Part shown: positions 1 to 4,838 of the stretch, in pieces | Layout of the letters: each line of letters starts with the position of its first letter | Numbering within the stretch: position 1 is the first letter of the stretch | NCBI GenBank assembly: GCA_035947875.1 | Contig: DASZJQ010000022.1 | Coordinates: 1-5,946, forward strand | DNA: 5,946 nucleotides | Direction: 5' to 3' | DNA from: Bog-473 sp035947875 | Lineage (GTDB): Bacteria; Actinomycetota; Acidimicrobiia; Acidimicrobiales; RAAP-2 | The notes under the pieces: generated by a model | The model's database searches: none | Told to the model about the DNA's origin: nothing | The model's input: only the letters and a program-made list of their open reading frames with translations | Program-made: the position numbers and the translations under genes

Positions 1-1002
1 ATGGAACCCCTTCAACACTGACTGCCAGTCTTCGGGGCTCATCTTGTACGGGGCGTAGAAGCTGAAGCGGTCGACCAGGTCCCCGAACCGCGCCTTGACC
101 TGCGTGGCCACCTGGTCCACGGGACAGACGACGGCGAAGGCCTCCAGCATCTCGTCGTCGATGAGCTCACCCATCTGCACCCATTCGCCCCGTTTGGACA
201 GCGTGTTGAGTTCGGTCTGAAGGTCACCCCACCCATGGAGTTCCAGGACCGGGCGGTACGCGGGGGTGGAGCCGTAGAAGGCAATCTGCTGGCGTACCGC
301 CTTGTCGGCCGCCGCCCGGCCGGCCTCGTCGACTCCGGTCACCACGAAGCCAGGGTACGAAACCGTCAGGTTGCCCCGCGTCTTGCCGGCCTTGGCCGCA
401 CCGCGCTCCAACGCGGGCAAGCTCACCTCGCGCAGGTACCGCTCCGTGCTGAATCCGTGCACCAGCATCCCGTCGCCCGCTTCACCGGCGACTTCGGTCA
501 TCAGCTCTCCTACCGCGGCCAACAGGATCTTGGGATGGCCGTAGGGATTCTTGCCCGGGTTGAAGAAGGGGGTCATCAAGGTGTGGGTGTAGTACTCGCC
601 CCGGAAGTTCAGGGTGCCGTCGCCGTCCCAACTGTCCCAGATGGCCCGTATGGCCAGAATGAGCTCCCGCATGCGGGGGGCCGGGTGCGACCAGGGCATC
701 GAGAAGCGCTTGGTGATGTGCGGCTTGATCTGACTGCCCAGGCCCAAGGTGAACCGGCCGGCCGAGAGGTGCTGCAGGTCGTTGGCCAGGACGGCCAGGT
801 TCATCGGGTTGCGGGCAAAGGCGACCGCGATGCCGGTCCCGAACTCCAACGTCTCGGTGGCCGCGGCGCCGATGGCGATGGGCAGGAAAGGATCGTGCCC
901 GGTTTCGGCCGACCATACGCCGTCGTACCCGTTGGCCTCCGCCTGCTTCGCCGCCTCGGCGATCCCGCTCGGGTCGAATCCGATGCCGCCGTCAATCTTC
1001 AT
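1..1002 (-). CDS. LLM-class probable F420-dependent oxidoreductase (MSMEG_2256-like), 3' end outside window
   Basis: The 334 codons visible here form a luciferase-like (TIM-barrel) oxidoreductase, closest in my recall to the actinobacterial MSMEG_2256-type family (TIGR03617) predicted to use coenzyme F420. Its substrate is unknown. The protein opens MKIDGGIGFDP. It continues with GYDGVWSAETGHDPFLP at about residues 25-41, AFARNP at 61-66, the NDLQHLSAGRFTLGLGSQ stretch at 74-91, and KPHITKRF at 93-100, all typical of the family. The reading frame is still open at base 1, so the C-terminus is missing, but family length suggests only a few residues are lost. The ATG at 1002 is well fixed: an in-frame TGA lies eight codons upstream with no other start between. 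Only a weak CAGG precedes it by 8 bases. It is the third gene of the minus-strand operon. F420 use is inferred from family, not visible directly; an FMN-dependent LLM enzyme is the alternative. Confidence 0.88.
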   Translation of the reverse strand, partial: MKIDGGIGFDPSGIAEAAKQAEANGYDGVWSAETGHDPFLPIAIGAAATETLEFGTGIAVAFARNPMNLAVLANDLQHLSAGRFTLGLGSQIKPHITKRFSMPWSHPAPRMRELILAIRAIWDSWDGDGTLNFRGEYYTHTLMTPFFNPGKNPYGHPKILLAAVGELMTEVAGEAGDGMLVHGFSTERYLREVSLPALERGAAKAGKTRGNLTVSYPGFVVTGVDEAGRAAADKAVRQQIAFYGSTPAYRPVLELHGWGDLQTELNTLSKRGEWVQMGELIDDEMLEAFAVVCPVDQVATQVKARFGDLVDRFSFYAPYKMSPEDWQSVLKGFH

Positions 1003-1031
1003 GCGCCGTGCCTGCTTCCCTTTTCACACAT
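999..1031 (-). other. possible 10-codon leader ORF coupled to the oxidoreductase start
   Basis: An ATG at 1031 opens the short frame MCEKGSRHGA, which stops at a TGA (1001-999). That TGA overlaps the ATG of the oxidoreductase gene as ATGA. A GAGGAA sequence (1039-1034) lies just upstream, with the GAGG core 4 bases from the ATG, a tight but usable spacing. The oxidoreductase ATG itself has only a weak ribosome binding site, so ribosomes leaving the mini-ORF could supply initiation. The geometry is seen directly; translation is inferred. A frame this short could arise by chance. Confidence 0.3.
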
Positions 1032-1088
1032 TGTTCCTCGCCACCGTTCCTCTTCACCGTTCCTCGCTTACCGTGCTTACTGTTCCTC
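1027..1088 (-). repeat. 13-bp tandem repeat of a Shine-Dalgarno-like GAGGAAC unit
   Basis: On the minus strand GAGGAAC occurs at 1088, 1065, 1052 and 1039. The last three copies are spaced exactly 13 bases apart. Between the first and second copies is a 10-base remnant (CACGGTAAGC, 1075-1066) that aligns to the unit with 3-4 bases lost, so the array is four full units and one shortened one. The consensus is roughly GAGGAACGGTGAN. The first unit contains the last codons and TAA stop of the PAC2 gene, and the last contains the ATG of the possible leader ORF. The array fills most of the gap between two operon genes and repeats a ribosome-binding-like element. Confidence 0.75.
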
Positions 1089-1964
1089 GCCGCGGAGGTA
1101 CTTCTCCAATTCGGCGGCGATCTCATCCCCCGAAGGGACCTCGCCGACGCCCATGGCGTTGCCTTCGGAGGCGTCGAGATTCTCCTCCAGCCGGCGCACC
1201 ATGTCCTGATGCTCGTCGTTGTCGGCGATGAGTTGGTCGACCTGCCGGCGGGAGGTGTCGGCCGCGCTGCGCAGTGATCCCGTATCGATGGACAAGCCGG
1301 CGATGTTGGCCAGCCCGTCGATCAACGCCGCGCTCGCCTCGGGGAACGGCATGCCGGCCACATAGTGCGGCACCCGGGCCCAGAGGCTGACGGCGGGGAT
1401 GGCGGCATCGCCGAACGCCAGCTCCAGGGCGGACAGCACCCCGGCCGGCACCTCGAGCTCACCCTGGACGATGCCCACGCGGTCGATCAGATCGGCCGAG
1501 GCCGGGGGAGCGGTGGCGGCCAACCGCACGGGCCGCGTGTGTGGCGCCGGTGCGGGGAACGCGCCCAGCCCGACCACCATCCGTACCCGCCACGAGCGTG
1601 CCAACCCCACCACGGCGTCGGTGAAGGCCCGCCACTGGAAGTCCGGCTCGGGGCCGACCAGGTACAACACGTCGGCCCCGGCGCCGTCGTGGCCGCGGCG
1701 CACCACGGTGCGGGGCCAGGTCAGCTCGGTGGTCACGCCGTTGACGATGCGGGCCACCGGACGGCGGGCCCGCTGGTCCAAGAAGTGCTCGCCGTTGAAG
1801 GTGACCAGCGGCTCGGTCGGTCCCTGGGCCAGCAGGGTGGCGATGGCCGTTGTGGCACCCAGTCCGGCGTCCACCCATCCCTCGAGGGCGACGACGAGCA
1901 CCGGGCGGTCAAGGTCGGGTTCGCCGTGCACCTGGAAGATCTCGGTCAATCCGTCGGGGCTCAT
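1077..1964 (-). CDS. PAC2 family protein
   Basis: This 295-residue protein belongs to the PAC2 (proteasome assembly chaperone 2-like, formerly DUF75) family, common as one or more copies in actinobacteria. Its biochemical role in bacteria is not established. Diagnostic features are the N-terminal VLVVALEGWVDAG stretch (residues 22-34), the alternating hydrophobic strands that follow, the VVGLGAFPAPAPHTRPV segment near residue 130-147, and a charged, probably coiled-coil tail (from about residue 238) ending in ELEKYLRGEEQ, a conserved style of ending in actinobacterial members. The length is normal for the family. The start at 1964 overlaps the upstream phosphotransferase stop as ATGA and has a perfect GGAGG 7 bases upstream, so start choice is strong. 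The eukaryotic relatives help assemble 20S proteasomes. Whether this one touches the actinobacterial proteasome is inference only. Confidence 0.9.
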   Translation of the reverse strand: MSPDGLTEIFQVHGEPDLDRPVLVVALEGWVDAGLGATTAIATLLAQGPTEPLVTFNGEHFLDQRARRPVARIVNGVTTELTWPRTVVRRGHDGAGADVLYLVGPEPDFQWRAFTDAVVGLARSWRVRMVVGLGAFPAPAPHTRPVRLAATAPPASADLIDRVGIVQGELEVPAGVLSALELAFGDAAIPAVSLWARVPHYVAGMPFPEASAALIDGLANIAGLSIDTGSLRSAADTSRRQVDQLIADNDEHQDMVRRLEENLDASEGNAMGVGEVPSGDEIAAELEKYLRGEEQ

Positions 1965-3004
1965 GGCGTCGCCTCCAGGATGTTGGCGGCCGCCTGGGCC
2001 AGGTTGGTCACCTGCACCGGGAAGGCGTCGACGCTGCCCTGGTCGCCGGCTCCGGCACCGGCCACGTAGCGGGCATAGACCCCCTGCAGGATGCAGGCCA
2101 GTTTCCAGTAACCGAAGGCGGTGTAGTAGCCGATGCCCGTCAGATCGAGGTCCGACGATTTCGCGTACCGCTCCATCACTTCGGCCCGGGTCGAGAACCC
2201 GGGAGCGGTGGTCGGCGAGAGGCCCAACACGGCCATCTCGTCAGTGCGGTCAGCCCAATAGACCCCCAGCAGACCCAGATCGGCCAGAGGGTCGCCCAGG
2301 GTGCAGATCTCCCAGTCGAGGATGGCCCGCACCGCGCCGGCGTCGTCCAGCACCACGTTGTCCATGCGGTAGTCCCCGTGCACCACCGACACCCGCTGCT
2401 GCACCGGCACCCGCCGCGCCAATTCATCGCTGACCCGCTCCACGATGCCCCCGTGGTCGACCCCTTCCACTTGCATCTGGGCGTATTGGCCACTCCACCG
2501 CTTGAGCTGGCGCTCGATGTACCCGTCGTGACGCCCCAGATCCCCCAGCCCCACCGCGTCGGGGTCGACGTCATGCAGTGCCACCAACGTGTCGGCCATG
2601 TGGTCGCCCACCGCCCGGCGGGTGGACTCGTCGAAGGCCGCTTCGGCCTCGGGCGCAGTCCGCAGGATGTGGCCCTCCACGAATTCCATGACGAAGAACG
2701 GCCGCTCGTTGACGGCCTCGTCGGTGCAGAGGCCGATGGTCTTGGGCACCGGGATCCCGACCGGGCCCAGCTGGTGCATGAGGCGGTGCTCTCGCACCAT
2801 GTCGTGGGCCGAGGGGAGGACGTGGTGCAAGGGAGGGCGCCGCAGGGCCCAGGCGCGCCCCTCCTCGTCCTCAACCCGGAAGGTCAGGTTGGAGCGGCCG
2901 CCGGCGATCAGGGTGAACGTGAGGGGCGTCGTGACCTCGGCCACGTGGTCCACGAACCACGTGGTGACGTTGGCGGCGTTGATGCCTTCAGGCGGTGATG
3001 ACAC
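1961..3004 (-). CDS. phosphotransferase family protein (APH fold, ACAD10/11 kinase-like)
   Basis: From a GTG at 3004 this gives 347 residues of the aminoglycoside-phosphotransferase/choline-kinase fold (PF01636), in the subgroup related to the N-terminal kinase domain of ACAD10/ACAD11. Visible landmarks are the nucleotide-loop region GGRSNLTFRV (35-44), LRRPP (54-58), the catalytic loop HGDYRMDN (209-216) with Asp211 and Asn216, and the metal-binding DWE motif (230-232) followed by LGDPLADLG. All catalytic residues are present. The ACAD11 kinase domain, as I recall, phosphorylates 4-hydroxyacyl-CoA, so a role in fatty-acyl catabolism is plausible; antibiotic resistance is unlikely. The open frame continues upstream to 3850, but that part is the antisense of the thioredoxin gene. 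I chose the GTG because homologues begin shortly before the GGRSN motif and a TAGCGT hexamer sits 8 bases upstream. It is the first gene of the minus-strand operon. Confidence 0.88.
   Translation of the reverse strand: MSSPPEGINAANVTTWFVDHVAEVTTPLTFTLIAGGRSNLTFRVEDEEGRAWALRRPPLHHVLPSAHDMVREHRLMHQLGPVGIPVPKTIGLCTDEAVNERPFFVMEFVEGHILRTAPEAEAAFDESTRRAVGDHMADTLVALHDVDPDAVGLGDLGRHDGYIERQLKRWSGQYAQMQVEGVDHGGIVERVSDELARRVPVQQRVSVVHGDYRMDNVVLDDAGAVRAILDWEICTLGDPLADLGLLGVYWADRTDEMAVLGLSPTTAPGFSTRAEVMERYAKSSDLDLTGIGYYTAFGYWKLACILQGVYARYVAGAGAGDQGSVDAFPVQVTNLAQAAANILEATP
1972..1976 (-). promoter_or_regulatory. Shine-Dalgarno site of the PAC2 gene
   Basis: GGAGG on the minus strand lies 7 bases before the ATG at 1964, inside the last codons of the phosphotransferase gene. 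It is the strongest ribosome binding site in the window and fixes the PAC2 start. Confidence 0.75.
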
Positions 3005-3012
3005 GACTCCCG

Positions 3013-3018
3013 ACGCTA
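3013..3018 (-). promoter_or_regulatory. putative -10 hexamer of the phosphotransferase operon (leaderless)
   Basis: TAGCGT on the minus strand fits the actinobacterial TANNNT -10 pattern and ends 8 bases before the GTG at 3004. Transcription would start at or within a few bases of the first codon, giving a leaderless mRNA. I see no clear -35. The nearby GGGAG is only 2 bases from the GTG, too close to act as a ribosome binding site. Confidence 0.4.
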
Positions 3019-3070
3019 ATCGAGCCCCGCACCGGTGGTCCCCCCGGCCGCCTCCGGGTCGCCCGCTGGC

Positions 3071-3076
3071 TAGCCT
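3071..3076 (+). promoter_or_regulatory. putative -10 hexamer of the thioredoxin-folP-holA operon (leaderless)
   Basis: TAGCCT fits TANNNT and ends 9 bases before the thioredoxin ATG at 3086. No Shine-Dalgarno sequence lies in between, which again suggests a leaderless transcript. The divergent hexamer at 3013-3018 mirrors this arrangement. The 52 G+C-rich bases between the two hexamers hold no obvious operator or -35 element. Confidence 0.4.
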
Positions 3077-3085
3077 CAATGGGCA

Positions 3086-3799
3086 ATGGATGTTACCGAT
3101 GCCACCTTTCAGGATGATGTGGTCACCCGCAGCGCCGCCGTGCCGGTGGTCGTTGACCTGTGGGCCCCCTGGTGCGGGCCCTGCACCACCCTCGGCCCGA
3201 TGATCGAACGAGCCGTGGCCGCCACCGGCGGAGCGGTTGAACTGGCCAAAGTCAACGTGGACGAGAACCCGCGGATCTCCCAGACCTTCGGGGTCAAGTC
3301 CATCCCGGCCGTCTTCGCCATCGCGGGCGGCCAGGTGGTCGATCAGTTCATCGGCGCCCTGCCCGAGGAGCAGGTCACCGCGTTCGTCCAGAAACTCCTC
3401 CCGGCTCCGAGCGAGGCCGATCAGCTGGTGGCGGTGGGCGACGAGTCGTCCCTGCGTCAGGCCCTCGAGCTCGAGGCCGGCCACCCCGCCGCCACCGAGG
3501 CCCTGGCCCGGATCCTGATCGACCGGGGCGAGCCGGACGAGGCGCTCGCCCTGCTGGCCAAGGTGCTCGAAACGCCCGCCACCCGGGCGTTGGCGGCAGA
3601 GGCCCGACTGCTGGAGAGCGGCATCAATGTGGCCGAGACCGGCGGCGCTGAGGTCGAGGCCCGACTCAACGCCCTCCTCGAGGTTGCTCGTGACGACGAG
3701 GCGGCTCGGCAGGAGTTCGTCGACCTGCTCGAGACACTGGGTCCGGAAGACCCTCGCACCAACACGTTTCGCCGCGCCCTGGCGGCCCGCCTCTTCTGA
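3086..3799 (+). CDS. thioredoxin with C-terminal helical repeat domain (CnoX/YbbN type)
   Basis: This 237-residue cytoplasmic protein has two parts. Residues 1-107 are a thioredoxin domain with the buried Asp24, the redox motif WCGPC (Cys30, Cys33) and the cis-proline in SIPAVF (Pro74). Residues 112-237 are a helical, TPR-like extension (for example HPAATEALARILIDRGEPDEALALLAKVLE). This layout matches the CnoX/YbbN family of thioredoxin-fold co-chaperones. Unlike E. coli CnoX, which has lost the CXXC pair, this protein keeps an intact classical active site and has no other cysteine, so it is probably redox active. No signal peptide is visible. The ATG at 3086 puts the start right before the first thioredoxin strand. 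Its TGA overlaps the next ATG as TGATG, implying translational coupling to folP. A mycobacterial counterpart of similar architecture is, as I recall, Rv1324. Confidence 0.92.
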   Translation: MDVTDATFQDDVVTRSAAVPVVVDLWAPWCGPCTTLGPMIERAVAATGGAVELAKVNVDENPRISQTFGVKSIPAVFAIAGGQVVDQFIGALPEEQVTAFVQKLLPAPSEADQLVAVGDESSLRQALELEAGHPAATEALARILIDRGEPDEALALLAKVLETPATRALAAEARLLESGINVAETGGAEVEARLNALLEVARDDEAARQEFVDLLETLGPEDPRTNTFRRALAARLF

Positions 3800-4758
3800 T
3801 GGCCGGTTCGCCGGCCGCTCCCACGCAACTCCCCGGCGCCCCGGGGCCACCCGTCAACCCAGCCGCCGCCACCTCACCCCCTGCGACTCCTACCTCCACT
3901 CCCACCTCCACTCCGACCGCCACCGGTCCCGTGCTCGACCTCGGCGGCCGCCGCCACGACCTGACCCACAGGGCCCTCGTCATGGGCATCCTCAACCGCA
4001 CCCCGGATTCCTTCTACGACAACGGGGCCACCTACGAACTCGATGCCCTTTACCGACGGGCCGCTGAGCTGGTGGCCGACGGCGCCGACCTATTGGATCT
4101 CGGAGGGGTCAAGGCCGGTCCGGGTCCCGACGTGACCGAGCGCGAGGAGATGGAGCGGGTGGTCCCGGTGGTCGGCGAATTGGTGGCGCGCTTCGACGCT
4201 CCCGTCTCCGTCGATACGTGGCGAGCCTCCGTGGCGCGCGCCTCCTACGCCGAGGGTGCCCTGATGGGCAACGACATCAGCGGGTTCGCCGATCCCGACT
4301 ACCTGGCGGCGGCGGCCGAGTACGGGGCGGCCGTGGTGGCCACTCACATCCGCCTGGCCCCCCGGGTGGCCGACCCCGATCCGCAGTACGGCGACGTGGT
4401 GGTCGACGTTAGTGACTTCTTGGTCGAACGGGCCGAGCGGGCCAAGGCGGCCGGGGTGCCCCCCGAGCGCATCGTGCTGGACGCCGGGTTGGACCTGGGC
4501 AAGACGGCGGACCAGTCCCTCATCCTCCTGCGGGCCTCCTCGACCCTGGCCGGACTGGGCTACCCCCTCCTGCTCTCGGCCTCCAACAAGACATTCCTCG
4601 GCGTCACCCTCGACCTGGGGATCACCGAGCGGCGTGAGGCATCGCTGGCCGCGGCGGCACTCGGCCTCTCCTGGGGCTGCCGCATTCTGCGCGTGCACGA
4701 TGTCAAGGGCACCGTTCGCGTCCGCGATGCCGTCGCCGCGGTGAGTGCAGCGCGGTGA
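3799..4758 (+). CDS. folP: FolP2-type dihydropteroate synthase homologue, probably non-canonical
   Basis: This is a 319-residue TIM-barrel protein of the dihydropteroate synthase family. Residues 1-44 are a disordered Ala/Pro/Thr tail; the barrel starts near Val45. Retained motifs include VMGILNRTPDSFYDNG (61-76), SVDTW (137-141), NDISG (158-162), LDAGLDLGK (227-235) and RVHDV (298-302). The pABA/sulfonamide loop, normally GGESTRPG, reads GGVKAGPG (102-109), so the Thr and Arg of the active loop are missing. The usual SRK motif reads SNK (262-264). The NRTPDSFYD and GGVKAGPG signatures match, from memory, mycobacterial FolP2 (Rv1207), which was reported to lack DHPS activity. I therefore infer a pterin-binding or other function rather than folate synthesis, and would expect the true folP1 elsewhere in the genome. 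No ribosome binding site precedes the ATG, which is coupled to thioredoxin by TGATG. Downstream it merges into a 14-bp repeat array. Confidence 0.88.
   Translation: MAGSPAAPTQLPGAPGPPVNPAAATSPPATPTSTPTSTPTATGPVLDLGGRRHDLTHRALVMGILNRTPDSFYDNGATYELDALYRRAAELVADGADLLDLGGVKAGPGPDVTEREEMERVVPVVGELVARFDAPVSVDTWRASVARASYAEGALMGNDISGFADPDYLAAAAEYGAAVVATHIRLAPRVADPDPQYGDVVVDVSDFLVERAERAKAAGVPPERIVLDAGLDLGKTADQSLILLRASSTLAGLGYPLLLSASNKTFLGVTLDLGITERREASLAAAALGLSWGCRILRVHDVKGTVRVRDAVAAVSAAR
3886..3921 (+). repeat. 12-bp coding tandem repeat in the folP N-terminal tail (Thr-Pro-Thr-Ser)
   Basis: Three 12-base units starting at 3886, 3898 and 3910 follow the pattern ACTCCNACCNCC and encode TPTS, TPTS, TPTA (residues 30-41). 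The unit is a multiple of three, so copy-number change would keep the frame. The segment lies in the unstructured tail before the barrel and probably acts as a flexible linker. The mycobacterial FolP2 I recall also carries a repetitive Ser/Thr/Pro-rich tail here, which argues that the tail is genuinely translated. Confidence 0.7.
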
Positions 4759-4838
4759 GTTCACGGCGATGAGCGCAGTCCGATGAGCGCCAGCCGATGA
4801 GCTCAAGCCGATGAGCTCAAGCCGATGAGCGCCGCTCC
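4741..4838 (+). repeat. 14-bp tandem repeat array spanning the folP-holA junction (7 units)
   Basis: Units begin at 4741, 4755, 4769, 4783, 4797, 4811 and 4825, every 14 bases without exception. The consensus is RTGAGYNCANNNCG. Units 5 and 6 are identical (ATGAGCTCAAGCCG), and period-14 identity is perfect from 4792 to 4830. The outer units are more diverged, and the first two start with GTG instead of ATG. Unit 1 lies inside folP and encodes its final VSAAR plus the TGA across the boundary. Unit 7 is the start of holA (MSAAP). Units 5 and 6 each contain the 8-base palindrome TGAGCTCA. The fresher central copies and worn edges suggest growth by slipped-strand duplication. Confidence 0.93.
4755..4828 (+). 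other. chain of five overlapping 5-codon mini-ORFs linking folP stop to holA start
   Basis: Each repeat unit opens a frame of five codons followed by TGA, and that TGA overlaps the next unit's start codon by four bases (GTGA or ATGA). The mini-ORFs run 4755-4772 (V/M-S-S-R-R), 4769-4786 (MSAVR), 4783-4800 (MSASR), 4797-4814 (MSSSR) and 4811-4828 (MSSSR). The folP TGA (4756-4758) overlaps the first GTG, and the last TGA (4826-4828) overlaps the holA ATG. A ribosome finishing folP could thus reinitiate step by step to holA. No Shine-Dalgarno sequence precedes holA, which makes some coupling likely. The overlap geometry is seen directly; that ribosomes use it is inference. Confidence 0.55.

Noticed and set aside
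1003..1076. Intrinsic terminator between PAC2 and the oxidoreductase gene
   Set aside because: The gap shows direct repeats rather than an inverted repeat followed by a T run, and the genes look co-transcribed.
235..1209. Plus-strand open frames of over 200 codons opposite the oxidoreductase, PAC2 and phosphotransferase genes
   Set aside because: Their translations are low-complexity Arg/Gly/Pro/His-rich shadows with no family motif, and the opposite strand encodes clear protein families.
3079..3117. Alternative ATG at 3079 before the thioredoxin gene
   Set aside because: It is out of frame with the thioredoxin domain and closes after 12 codons. It would lie just at the expected transcript start, so it is unlikely to be used.
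3005..3850. Long minus-strand extension of the phosphotransferase frame, giving a 629-residue protein
   Set aside because: The extra N-terminal part lies antisense to the thioredoxin gene, has no recognisable domain, and homologues begin near the GTG at 3004. It is an open-frame artefact of high G+C.
4783..4800. Upstream ATG at 4783 in frame with holA as an earlier holA start
   Set aside because: The frame closes at TGA 4798-4800 after five codons, so holA cannot start there.
4741..4838. CRISPR-like array
   Set aside because: The repeats are directly adjacent with no spacers, the unit is 14 bases, and no cas gene is near.
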